Shown piece after piece: positions 11,433 to 25,040 of a stretch of 64,000 nt of DNA. How positions within the stretch are numbered: position 1 is the stretch's first letter; every line of letters begins with the position of its first letter. This DNA is from Phycomyces nitens. Lineage: Eukaryota > Mucoromycota > Mucoromycetes > Mucorales > Phycomycetaceae. The stretch is taken from assembly GCA_022702545.1 (NCBI GenBank), contig JAHRBC010000003.1, positions 6,076,001 through 6,140,000 on the forward strand. Reading direction: 5' to 3'. Under the pieces are notes generated by a model. It had not been told where the DNA came from. It worked only from the letters and a program-made list of their open reading frames with translations, and did not search any database. The translations under genes and the position numbers were made by a program.

Positions 11433-12710
11433 TCAAACATACTGTTCGTTTACCTGCAAGTCATTCTTGAAAGGAGGCGGAAATTTTGATATCGTGGCCG
11501 TATTTATGTAGACACTGCTAATATAGATAGTCCAAATATTGCAAGAACGTTGGTTATGTCTGAACAGGGCTTTCTTCGGAAACATTGAGAGGTTATAAAG
11601 AGACGGGTCATCGGCCAAGGTGATCGTTTGTAACTCAACAGGGCAGTATTCAGTGGAGTTAACCATCCCACATATTTGCCAATGTGGTGAACTGGAGAAA
11701 TTCCGTGATCAAGATCAAACCAGAAATGGAATGGCCGTGCAGAGTAAGCGGGTGCGGGAATCATAAACATGTGGATAAGCCTACATATATTGTAGATACG
11801 GTGCACTGCGACAGTGAGTAGACGGCCATTTGCGATATGAGTGGAAGTCAAGCAGTCTTGGTTGAGATTCTATATAATACTCACAATGTAAGAAAGCCAT
11901 GTCACAATATTATCTCCAAGTACTTGAGCTTACCAGTAGTCTAACCAAAATAGAGGCCAATACTCTCTATATCATTGTGTGATTCTTGGATAGTGGATGG
12001 CAAATGTTCGTTTCAATTTGGCAGACAGAATGCTGGTCAGAGCTGGTTGACGACTTCTTTGATCCTTGGCAGCTAAACACAAATATTCTGATATATCTGA
12101 CCAACGAAATGGCTCGTTCGGTTCCCCTGGATTGGTGTTTTTACTGCCTCGGTTACCCTCAATAGTGTGGATGCAAACGATGGCATTTTATAGCTTGAAG
12201 ATGAGTTCAATCGGCATGCTGGTATTTCCACTGGGCCACTTTGAATGTCAATATGTCCATCATCCGGAGTTACTACCTCTGTTATTCCTAGGAGCGCCTA
12301 TGATTGTGCAGCCTTTAAGCGTTCCGTTGACTTGTTCCCGTTGCTCTCTAATGAGAGAAACTTTGTTCTCTTTACTCATTAGGACTTACCTTTTACTATC
12401 TATGCACTGCGGTATGTGTTATCCAGTAAAGCAAATGATAGGTCATTCGTATATTGCTGCTTGGGTTCCTTCTCGATTCTTTCCTGAGGGTATTGTGCTT
12501 TCATATACCTTGACTTCTTGCAACTGTACGGCAGGCGACAATCCTTTGTTCTCTTTACAATATTCCTTCGCATCCTTTTCCGTGGCTGAAACTAAGTCCA
12601 ACAGACATGTTCTGACATTTCGGACAAACCTTGGGCTTTCGTCTAACATCTATCTCGTATATCAAAGGATGTGTCTAATCATTTCCTCATGGCTGTGTCC
12701 ATCATGATAA
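11433..12710 (-). pseudogene. Decayed minus-strand coding sequence with a Cys-knuckle piece
   Basis: Several stretches read like protein on the minus strand but not in one frame. One piece near 12640 gives KPKVCPKCQN, a zinc-knuckle-like CxxC. A 42-nt intron-like segment (GTAAGTCCTAA...CATTAG) lies near 12354-12395. A frame ending in TGA at 11972 reads NTNPGEPNEPFRWSDISEYL. The frame 11666-11433 starts MVNSTEYCPVELQTITLADD. Stops and shifts break them. It may be one gene together with the pieces on either side. I recognise no family. Confidence 0.3.
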
Positions 12711-13159
12711 AAGTATAATACCAAGATGTGGTAATCAAGGATCCGTATAATTTTTAATGATCTTTCAAACAGTATATTTTGATCTAACTGTTCTATAGAG
12801 TTGTGACATGTCTAGGTGCACAAAAAGGATATTCCTCTCACTACCAACTTCTGGTATATCCGTAACGTATGGTGTCCAACAATACCGTCTAAGCATATCA
12901 TAGAAACTTCTTTTGCTATCTCAAAAGATAGCAATAGGTATATTTCTGCCTTATCTCAGCTTCTACTCTACACTGGTACTGGAACAAAAGTCTGGAAAAA
13001 CTGGTCGGTACATGAGCCCCAGTTGATGGTGTCAAAAACAGATGCAATGCCTTTGGGAATAATCTACCTTTGAATCGTCTTTTAGCAACTTGAACTTACT
13101 TTTTACAAGCCTTGGAAAAACAGTGATAGGTTTTTCATGGGTTATACACGTCTCATTTC

Positions 13160-13583
13160 CAAAGGCGAGAATTCAATGGGCAGGTTTTTGTAATGCTAAT
13201 GATGAGGTAAATTCAAAAGAGGGATCCATAAAAGTGTTGGCATCTTGATTGAGGACGCGTCTTCTAGTGTCTCTTTTTGTCAAGGGCTCAGTAGTAGCTT
13301 GTATTTATATCAGATCTTTAAAAAAAAGTCAAAAAAAACGCGTTCATAAAACTTGATTCATGCTTCAGTTACCTTGTATACCTAGACCCAAAGTATATAT
13401 ATATGCCTGTAATAGCCGTCTAAACAGCTTATTATTAATACTGTACTCTCTTAAAGATGTACGCATAACTTCTTTACAAAAAGTAAGTGTGGGAACAGGT
13501 AAATGAGAGGAATGAGGGAAGAGATGTAAAAAATGATTGAGCGTGAGTCTCATTTTATGCGCGAATTTTGCTAGGGACACCAT
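13160..13583 (-). pseudogene. Possible 5' exons of the decayed minus-strand gene
   Basis: ATG at 13583 opens a 72-codon frame (MVSLAKFAHKMRLTLNHFLH...), with a CACGTG box just upstream. A second open piece near 13280-13180 reads RDTRRRVLNQDANTFMDPSF. Their link to the downstream minus-strand pieces is a guess from strand and spacing. Confidence 0.2.
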
Positions 13584-14575
13584 CTTGTGTCACGTGCATT
13601 GACTTGCCCTTTTTTGATTGCCTTATTTCTTCTGCTACATATTTAATAACCCCAAGCCCAGGACTGACACAATACTAGAATATTGAAAGTATTCGTGGTG
13701 TCCTAGTTGTAAGAATTGTATCTAGCTTGAGAATATCTCACGTTGTATTTAATCTCTTGTATTCCAGAAATTTAGTATAAATGTCTCTGATGCCTGGCTT
13801 GTACATCTTTGCGACAATATTTCTCCTCTCATTATAAGCATACATTATCCCATCAATAATGCATTCCAGTCTTTTCAGAACCTATAGACCAATAAGATGT
13901 ATGATCCACAGTCTCCTTGTCTCTTCATTCAACTGATCAGCTCCCATAAGATTCCTGTTTATTTTCACAATAAAATCAGTACTTTGAAGAGTAATATCTA
14001 TGAATCTCAGGAATTTTTTATTGATATTACAAGTTTTGTGATTTATACTGCAACGCTATTTAAACACTTCTCTCTCTCTCTCTCTTTCTTCTGATTTCTC
14101 TCTCAATTCAGTAATAGCACCTCTTGCCTCTTTATATATATTGCTTTAAAAGGCTATCATGCTAAATCTTTACAACTGTTTTAAATAAAAACAACGTTCC
14201 TGACATATTTTTGGTTTGTTTTTTTTAAAAAATAAATGAATCAATCAATAACATAAGATGAAAGACTTTCCAATCATCTCTTAAGAATCTTGGAATCACA
14301 AATACTAATCCCAATATTAACCCCCTTTCCTTAAAACTTGAAAAAAAGGCTTTTAGCTGAGAAACGATGTGCTTCATGCAGATTGACTGGCTATAGCTGT
14401 AGATCTAACATCAACTGACCTATGAATAAAAAAAAACACTTCTCTTTTCATCCCTCAAAAGAGAACAAGCGACAAAATATCTATTTAACAAGAGTATTCT
14501 GAAGAGAGTAATGGATGTAATAATTATTATCATTATATTATTATAGTACCAATTCTTTTATTAATTATATTCTTT
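13584..14575. other. AT-rich spacer with a (TC)n run
   Basis: A (CT)n tract at about 14068-14090 is the only distinct element. No gene was seen. Confidence 0.5.
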
Positions 14576-14596
14576 TTTCTTCATATTCCTCTAACA

Positions 14597-14878
14597 GCTG
14601 CTGCTTTGAGAGTGAGACTAGAGATTCCCCCAATTTCTCTTCCCATTCTTCCTGAGATTCGCACGGAAGAACAGCAACAGGATGTCCTGCCTGTCAACTC
14701 CATCCCTGTTCGCACCCGAGTATCTGCAATGGATAACATTGCTCGACTCCCAGCTGATACAGAGCCAGCTGTTGACAATAAAGGCGGAATGGATGTAGAA
14801 TACCGATTCTGTGGTGCCTCAATGTGCATGAAAGAAAAGTATCCAAGATCTTCTCTCATTCGACCTTCCTTCATCATG
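14597..14878 (+). other. Possible orphan exon or coding fragment
   Basis: After a long pyrimidine tract and CTCTAACAG, a stretch with clearly higher GC than its surroundings stays open and reads ALRVRLEIPPISLPILPEIR and so on, to a poly-T/poly-A run at 14880. There is no ATG at the start. It may be an exon trapped by a mobile element or chance. The opposite strand is also open. Confidence 0.2.
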
Positions 14879-15269
14879 TGTTTTTTTTTAAAAAAAAAAA
14901 TAATGAATTTTAATTCACTTGGCAAAAGATATACTTTTGACCTAGTATTAAAATGGTTTAATATTTCTAATTTTCCGTTTGATGACAGTTACAACACAAA
15001 TTCAAATGATCTTATTAATCTGTCACAGATAAACTTATTTGAAATTATAAAAACCAACCGAGAGATTTGTTAATAAGATCAGTGGGGAAATTATACTAAA
15101 AGTATGTTCATTGGTTTATGTTAATAAATATTGATATTGATAAAATTGGGAAAAATATGTATAAAAGGGTCAAGTGGCTCCGAGTGCAGTTTATACACGA
15201 GAGCTAGAATTGATTTCGAACAAGATTTTGAAATGGATATGATACAGATGTAATGTCTTTTGACCCACT

Positions 15270-17099
15270 TTATTTAAAATGGGTATAGTATGTAATAAGG
15301 CTATCGACCACATAACCAAGTTTTATCTTTGTATATCCAGAAACACAGCTATTTTTCAATCTAGCGGTTGGCCTTTTACTTTTTGTACAAAGGGCTCTCT
15401 TAACAGTGATCTTTTTGTTTTCTTCATAGCTGGAAAAGAATTTTGTGATGCGAGAGACTTGTACGTTTGACAATGCACGCATATCTTGCGTCTTATATGT
15501 GTAAAACCAGGTATAATAAAAATCAATAGGTCTACCTCCAATACCGGTTGGCAAGAGATTGGGATTGTAGTCTTGTTTTGGAGGAATATCGTCAATCGGC
15601 TGAGTAATAAGGACTATGTTCCAATTGTCATAACACTCCTTGTTTGTTTTTATAATGAACTCTGTGTCATATATATATAATTTCTCTAAACGGCTGTAGG
15701 CCATGTCGATAAACTGACACCCATGGATTGTAATATTGCCGTATACTGATGAGTTATTCAAAGCCAACACAGTCAAGCTTCTGCAGTGGAATGAGAGAAA
15801 CCGAAGGACATCTGATGAGGTTTTTGAGTCGTATACTTTGAGTGACTGAAGTCGGAATCTCTTTGGATTGTAGAATTCATTCTTAACTTGGATCTGAGAG
15901 TAATGGAGTAAAAGCTCTTTCAAACTAGGTGCCGCATACAGAAGGGTATCAATCTCGACATACGCGGGAGCTTTGATATCCAGTTTAACCAAATTGTAAA
16001 GGCTGTCATTTAACTTCATCAAGTCTATTGGGACTGTATTTGCTTCTAAACATTCCAGCTGAAATGATTGAATGGTCTTGGAGAAGTTGGGCAGACAGAT
16101 TTCTGTGACGGTTTTGGGAATCGTACAGGGATTAGCAGAAAGATAACTGCTGTATAGGTTAATGCGAACCCATATGTGCTTCAGCGGCATATTGTGAAAG
16201 TTAATTATATCCCAGAAAAGTAAATATTCATTCTCAACGCAATTTATATATTCAAGATTTAATTTTGTCAGGCGCTGAAATGGTCGAGGAGTCTGTTGGA
16301 ATAATGCTGTTGTTCTGCTCCTCTGTTCTTTGGGGTCTGGTATAATGCCTTCTATATAAAGACCAAGTGTATGTAGATTGGGGTATTTGTGAGCGAAATA
16401 GCATAGCCATCGATGGTCTGTCTTTTCGGAAGTTATTTTCAAGATTCCCATTTTTGTAGCTGGTGGTACTTTTATTATGCGCTCAAGGTCGGTTTCGGGT
16501 AGTGTCAATAGATTTGTATCGAGTTCCAAATGTCCAAGATGCTTTAGGTGTGAGTGAATGGTTTCAAAGTCATTTAACGAGAATGGTGTTGTAGAATTCC
16601 CCCAAAGTGTATTATGAATCTCCAGTCGTCTCAAGAAGGGTAAGCATAGGATTACTTTAACGATTTTATTCTTCATGTTAAATACAGATGAATAGTTGAG
16701 ATGAATATAGAACTCTGTCAGCGATTTCCAAAGGTGCCAGTCAGCCGTAATTCCAAAATTGGTTGTACTTATAGAATTTACTTCGCAATGAATCTGCTTT
16801 ATATTTGGAAAGATATTCTGCAGTGTGTAGAGCTCTTCGTCTGTTATTCTTAAGAAATAGGCTAGATACAGATATTTTGCAAGGTGTCCTGTTTCATAAT
16901 AGTTGTGTCGACTATCGTTGTATGGAGTTAGAATGTCTTCCAAGGTCTTTGCTGATTTTATTTCTATGGCATAGTGCATCGAATACTGGAAAATTTCTTT
17001 CCATGACTTGCACACCAAAGAGCAAGAGGCCTTTTCTTTGAGGGAAAGAAAATCCGTGAATCTTTCCAATATTTCCCGAGGAAAGTCTGATAGAAGCAT
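15270..17099 (-). CDS. F-box protein with leucine-rich-repeat-like region
   Basis: A single uninterrupted frame of 609 residues; the ATG at 17099 is the first in the frame. Residues 1-45 (LLSDFPREILERFTDFLSLKEKAS, then SLVCKSWKEIF) are a standard F-box, which binds Skp1 in SCF ubiquitin ligases. The rest has irregular leucine-rich repeats (HLGHLELDTNLLTLPE, LVKLDIKAPAYVEI, RLQSLKVYD, LEKLYIYDTEF), presumed to hold the substrate. Fungi of this group carry large families of such genes, and I cannot assign the target. Unlike most neighbours it has no intron. It lies between Tc1 remnants. Confidence 0.85.
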   Translation of the reverse strand: MLLSDFPREILERFTDFLSLKEKASCSLVCKSWKEIFQYSMHYAIEIKSAKTLEDILTPYNDSRHNYYETGHLAKYLYLAYFLRITDEELYTLQNIFPNIKQIHCEVNSISTTNFGITADWHLWKSLTEFYIHLNYSSVFNMKNKIVKVILCLPFLRRLEIHNTLWGNSTTPFSLNDFETIHSHLKHLGHLELDTNLLTLPETDLERIIKVPPATKMGILKITSEKTDHRWLCYFAHKYPNLHTLGLYIEGIIPDPKEQRSRTTALFQQTPRPFQRLTKLNLEYINCVENEYLLFWDIINFHNMPLKHIWVRINLYSSYLSANPCTIPKTVTEICLPNFSKTIQSFQLECLEANTVPIDLMKLNDSLYNLVKLDIKAPAYVEIDTLLYAAPSLKELLLHYSQIQVKNEFYNPKRFRLQSLKVYDSKTSSDVLRFLSFHCRSLTVLALNNSSVYGNITIHGCQFIDMAYSRLEKLYIYDTEFIIKTNKECYDNWNIVLITQPIDDIPPKQDYNPNLLPTGIGGRPIDFYYTWFYTYKTQDMRALSNVQVSRITKFFSSYEENKKITVKRALCTKSKRPTARLKNSCVSGYTKIKLGYVVDSLITYYTHFK

Positions 17100-17420
17100 A
17101 ATAAAGTGTTATTTTGAATATAGAAGCAGTGAAAAGAGATGTTTTAATGTTCTTGAGCGTTCTAAAGATCTTATAACTAGTTAAAACATCAAAAAAGCGA
17201 AAAAAAATAGTGTATTGTAAGACAGAGGTACAATCCGCAGCAAGTAGAACTTAAAGATAAATAGGAATGTACAAGCCCTACAAATACAATGAAGCCCCAA
17301 GATTACCGAGTTATTTAATCATTGAAAATACTGATTAATAAACAGTACACCATATTATAAACAAGCATTCGATACCGAGGTTTAAAAATAATATTCTCGT
17401 TTAGAAAGGATCAATTGTCA

Positions 17421-18000
17421 TCTCTAGAGACAAACAGCATTTTCAAAAAGATTGTTAGTAGAAATTTCTATCAGACTTTAGATGATAGCACAAAAGATAT
17501 TAGAAGCAAGTCTTTGTACAGGTTCGACTACTATTGGTATTTTGCATTGGCAAAGCCTTTTGTGTCTCTGGCAAATATGACTGCTGATGAGAATTGGTTG
17601 GAGAAAAAATGATTATTATTATTATTCTTAAAAAATCCAAGGCAGTGATCTGGGATGAGTTTTGCTCTGCCATTCTTTAAGAAAGGGACAAAATTATGTG
17701 CGAAAAATAATCTGAAAAAGTACCCTTAATACTGTCTTGTTTAGCATGTCAGGGAAAGAAACAATATTATGGGAATTTATTTGGGCTAAAGGGGTTGGGC
17801 CTCCTATTTTTCTAAATGGCAACATGGATTCAAGTTGTTTCATGCCATGCTCCCACCCAATCAGATTGTCTGTTATCAATTGCAAGAGGCCAATGCCGCA
17901 CTACATAAATATAAAATTGAATATATACTTGCTAGAGTCCAATTGAGAACATATGAAACATAGTGGATGATGAGATGTATTCAATGGTATCTCAGCCTGC
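17421..18000 (+). pseudogene. Tc1-type transposase remnant
   Basis: On the plus strand an open stretch to 17612 ends FALAKPFVSLANMTADENWL, like the segment before the first catalytic Asp. VIWDEF follows at about 17648. After a frameshift come GQNYVRKI and then SGKETILWEFIWAKGVGPPI with LNGNMDSS (17745-17840), the beta-strand region between the first two catalytic acids. No later blocks were found. No clear terminal repeats were seen. Confidence 0.6.
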
Positions 18001-18119
18001 AAACTCAATGCAGTTGAAAGATTATTTGACAAAAGAGAGTATATAAAAATATTGTTTAAAATACTTTGGATAACAATAGTAGCTTGGATCAGTAATATAC
18101 TCATATTGATCAAAATATA

Positions 18120-18919
18120 TCAAAAGTATATATGGTTTAATTCCCAGCCTCTCGGTTTAATATATTTTCAAATGGGACCAATCAAGAAAGAAAAGGTCTA
18201 GTCTATATGTACACTGTATAAAATAGTTTAACTTTAGGGCACATTAAGTACACTTGTCAACTGGGCCGAACCTGATACAAGAGCAGCAAGAATTAATATT
18301 TTGTATTCAAAATTATTATTATAATAATAAGGAAGCATAGCAAATATTCAAGACCAAAGACTGTTGCAAATTCAGTTTTCAACAATAGTATCACATTATG
18401 TTGATTTTAAAAGTGATTCCTAGTGGTCCCTAAACCAATCCTCATTGGTTCCATTCTGGGCTCCAGTGTGATACGTACCTGTTCTTGGCACAAAAGAGGG
18501 CAATGATACGGACAGACTATAGCTTTTCCTTGATATTATTTTACAAAAAAAAATCAAATTTAATTTCAAGTACCTTGTCATAAAGAGGTTTGGATGTCTA
18601 GGTCCATTATATAGCCATATGCAAAATAAAACGTGGCTCAGAGTGTATGTATGACATTAGAGGCTTCTGTCTCACAAGATACTCTTTTGGCCCATGAGTT
18701 TGACAGGCAATGAAGAATATCAAGGGCTAGTATGAGGCCCAGGATGCTGTGAAATTCTCACACAGACGATTGTTTGATTTGTTTGATATCTGCTTATACC
18801 AATAACATACTTGGCTATTTCCTTTATCAATCTAGTGGAGTTCAAACACCATGGTAGATAAAATAATAATAAACTGATTTCATTTGAAATAAGGACGATC
18901 ACCGTCACGGTAGGACCAA
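18120..18919. other. Spacer upstream of PMR1
   Basis: AT-rich. No gene was seen. It contains the presumed PMR1 promoter, with no obvious TATA box near the start. Confidence 0.5.
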
Positions 18920-22507
<3,588 letters not shown>

Positions 22508-22625
22508 GCTTGAAAATGACGATGTATAGATTATGTTTGTAGTATATATCAAACAATTATTATTATTTTTATATATATAAAAAAAAGACAGACCTTTAAA
22601 ACAAGTGTTCTATTTATTTATTTAT

Positions 22626-23966
22626 TTATCCAACTGCTTGGTCCAAAAGAAAGTTGGTTGCCTTTATCAAATCATTATCGTTCTTCTCCAGGGCTTCTTC
22701 GGCCTGGGAACGAGAGAATCCCATGTTGATGAGCTCACGTACCAAATCATTCAATGGTGGGGCTGCTAAAGGTAAAGGCGGTAAGGGTGGTGGGGAATTG
22801 GGTGATCCAGGATCTGAGCGATATTCTGAAGGTGGTTTAGGAATATTTGGAGGAGGTCTAGGATGGTTGGGTTGCGCTGGGTCATAAAAGAACTTTGGTG
22901 GAATTGCAGGCCCAGGAGTAGGTCTGCCTGACGAGATTGAGGCTGCTGGATAATTTTGGGGTGATTGAGGGTTAAATGGCCAGTAGCCTAAGCATCGAAC
23001 AAGTCAATAAAACATGGCATGAAAATAGTACCCATGGCCTACCATCCTTGGAATATGAAGACACAGAAGGGCGAATGTAAGGAGAGTACTGAGGCGTAAA
23101 CGGACTTGGCATTTGGGTAATGCTATCTTGCTTTCTAGGCGGCGATCTTTCTTTCTCTTTGGAATCTCCCAAAATTGAACGCAATGCTACCATATCATTC
23201 TCGGGTGTATCCCATGGATCAGGCGGTGCTAGTCCCTGCTCAAATTTGAGGTAGTCAAAGGCAGAAGTGGTCTAAAGGTAATGGTGATAAGGACCTTGGT
23301 TCTGAGCATTGTTCTCCCAGTTACCATTTTATCCTGTGAAGGCGATTTGCTTCTCACAGGGAATAACTGTTTGATATCCTTTTCCACACTTTCATCTCTT
23401 GGTTCTTCATTTGCCGAATCTTGTCCGTCTTCTTCTATACCCCTTCCAGAGCTATATATCTGCTTTGGGTGCAGGATTCGAGTGTCTGTATCCAGAAATC
23501 CAGGTGCTATCTTCCTTGCTGCAATCTTTTGCTTATTGATCTTTTCCTTTTCGTATGCCTCTCTCTTTCTCGCCAGCTCCTCTTCGGCTTCTCGTTGTTT
23601 CTGGTTAGATATCTTGACATCTTCGAGTGTTTCTTGTTCAAGTGTAAAGGGATAGATTGCCTATCGTACAAAGTAAGATGTGCTGATCTATAAACCAAAT
23701 CTCCTTTTCACTTTACCAGCTTTAGGTAGTCTTTGGGAATTGGAAGGATTTCTGGCCCGAGAGTGACCTTGAGGAATGCGATGAGTCCTTCTATCTACCG
23801 CATAGACTGTCCTCTTGTGAAGCATCTTTGTTCTACCTGTTTTGGGAGCGTATATTGCGGAGATACCATGACTGGAACATGCTGCAATACAGCATAACTT
23901 GATCCTATGGCATCTTATTAGCTCTTCTTCCTCAATTCGTTTGCTAATCTTACCTTGATCAGCCAT
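22626..23966 (-). CDS. UBAP1-like protein with C-terminal UBA domain (candidate ESCRT-I subunit)
   Basis: Six exons on the minus strand (23966-23954, 23902-23838, 23767-23717, 23660-23325, 23271-23043, 22987-22626) give 351 aa in frame. The N-terminus (LQHVPVMVSPQYTLPK, then VTLGPEILPIPKDYLKL and YPFTLEQETLE) resembles the short UBAP1/MVB12 anchor (DVPFK..KTP...LP...DFSLEKKTIEW) that joins ESCRT-I. A charged coiled coil follows (about 65-100), then a Ser/Pro-rich linker. The last 40 residues (LVRELINMGFSRSQAEEALE, ending NFLLDQAV) are a UBA domain that binds ubiquitin. This order matches animal UBAP1. The expected role is sorting ubiquitinated cargo at endosomes. The UBA call is strong; the UBAP1 link is inference from weak similarity. 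Confidence 0.75.
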
Positions 23967-24235
23967 GATGCAAACTAAAACCCTGAACTCTCCCACCGAG
24001 AATCCACGTTGAGACAATGACGTGACTATGGCGGAGAATTATTTTCCCATAATGGGACAAAGTTTAAAAAAGGAACATGAGAGCATAAATGTATAAATGT
24101 GTCAAGGCAACAAGGCCATTTACAAGTACATGTCATGTATATATGTATATATGTGTATATATATTTACATTCCAAACAATAATTATATATTCATAACAAA
24201 CAAAGTAAGTAAGTAAGAAAGAAGTATCGTCTGCT

Positions 24236-24715
24236 CTATTCAAGTTCCCAGGACATGTTTTTCCACCATTGTTCTTCTGTTTCCTCATCTTCATGCTTTT
24301 GTTCTAATTCAGCCTTTTCCTCAGCCTCGGTATTTTTGAACCAGATATTAGAGCCATATGAAATACAAAGCTCTTCGTCTTTGGAAATGTTATCAGTAGC
24401 AATATAGCGAATCAGGCCATTGTCAAGATCTCTTATGAAACCGACATTGGGATGATTCGAGTGGTTGAACATTGATCCAAGTCCAAGTGCCAATGCATAA
24501 CCATCTTTCCAGCGGTAGGTATAATGATCCAACACAGTGTATTTTCCGTGCTGGGAATATTCGTCATGACTGAAATGAAGAACGGGAGAAATGTCGACAA
24601 CCGTATTGCGAACAATGGGAATTGTTGCAAACACACCTCTTCCTCGTTCTGGATGGCTTCGTAACTCGAGAGAGAGTTTATGCTGAGGAAGAGCTACAGG
24701 ATTTTGATCTTCCAT
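24236..24715 (-). CDS. set7: Small SET-domain protein, Set7-like
   Basis: Intronless frame of 159 aa from the ATG at 24715. Nearly the whole protein is a minimal SET domain. Visible parts are the start ERGRGVFATIPI, the middle DISPVLHFSHDEYSQHGKYT and YALALGLGSMFNHSNHPNVG (NHS motif binding S-adenosylmethionine), and the end ELCISYGSNIWF (catalytic Tyr). The spacing and the words SPVLHFS, EYSQHGKYTVL and LGLGSMFNHS are those I know from fission-yeast Set7, reported to methylate histone H3. The tail is acidic (EEKAELEQKHEDEETEEQWW). There is no pre-SET or post-SET Cys cluster, as in Set7. It lies on the same strand as, and downstream of, DBP4. The SET call is firm, the substrate is inferred. 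Confidence 0.85.
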   Translation of the reverse strand: MEDQNPVALPQHKLSLELRSHPERGRGVFATIPIVRNTVVDISPVLHFSHDEYSQHGKYTVLDHYTYRWKDGYALALGLGSMFNHSNHPNVGFIRDLDNGLIRYIATDNISKDEELCISYGSNIWFKNTEAEEKAELEQKHEDEETEEQWWKNMSWELE

Positions 24716-25040
24716 TGGATGATGTCAAGGAACAAGAGAATAAAATACAAGTAACCAAGTGAGTTCAAGAAGCCAAGCCACCATCACTATCACCATCTTT
24801 GCTCTCGGATAACAAAGAGAAGCAAAAAAAAAGGAACCAGTTCTCCCAATTGGAATGCAAATATACACAAAAAGACAAATTCCTATCAGACAGTAACTGG
24901 GCCATGCAGCTGTTTTCAACAATTCATCTTTATGGTATTGAGCATAGTATGACCATCTGAGGGAGTGTAAAAGGTAAAGAAAATGAAAGTCTATCTAATG
25001 TAAAGTCATGCAATTATGTGTTTTATATATTCTGTCGAGA

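Noticed and set aside
12066..12707. 213-codon plus-strand frame
   Set aside because: It starts with TTG and runs antisense to minus-strand pieces that show splice signals and a CPKC motif. Its product is an unstructured hydrophobic string.
24725..24922. Hydrophobic 65-codon minus-strand frame just upstream of the SET gene
   Set aside because: It begins with TTG, and the only nearby ATG is out of frame and closes at once. It is more likely leader sequence.
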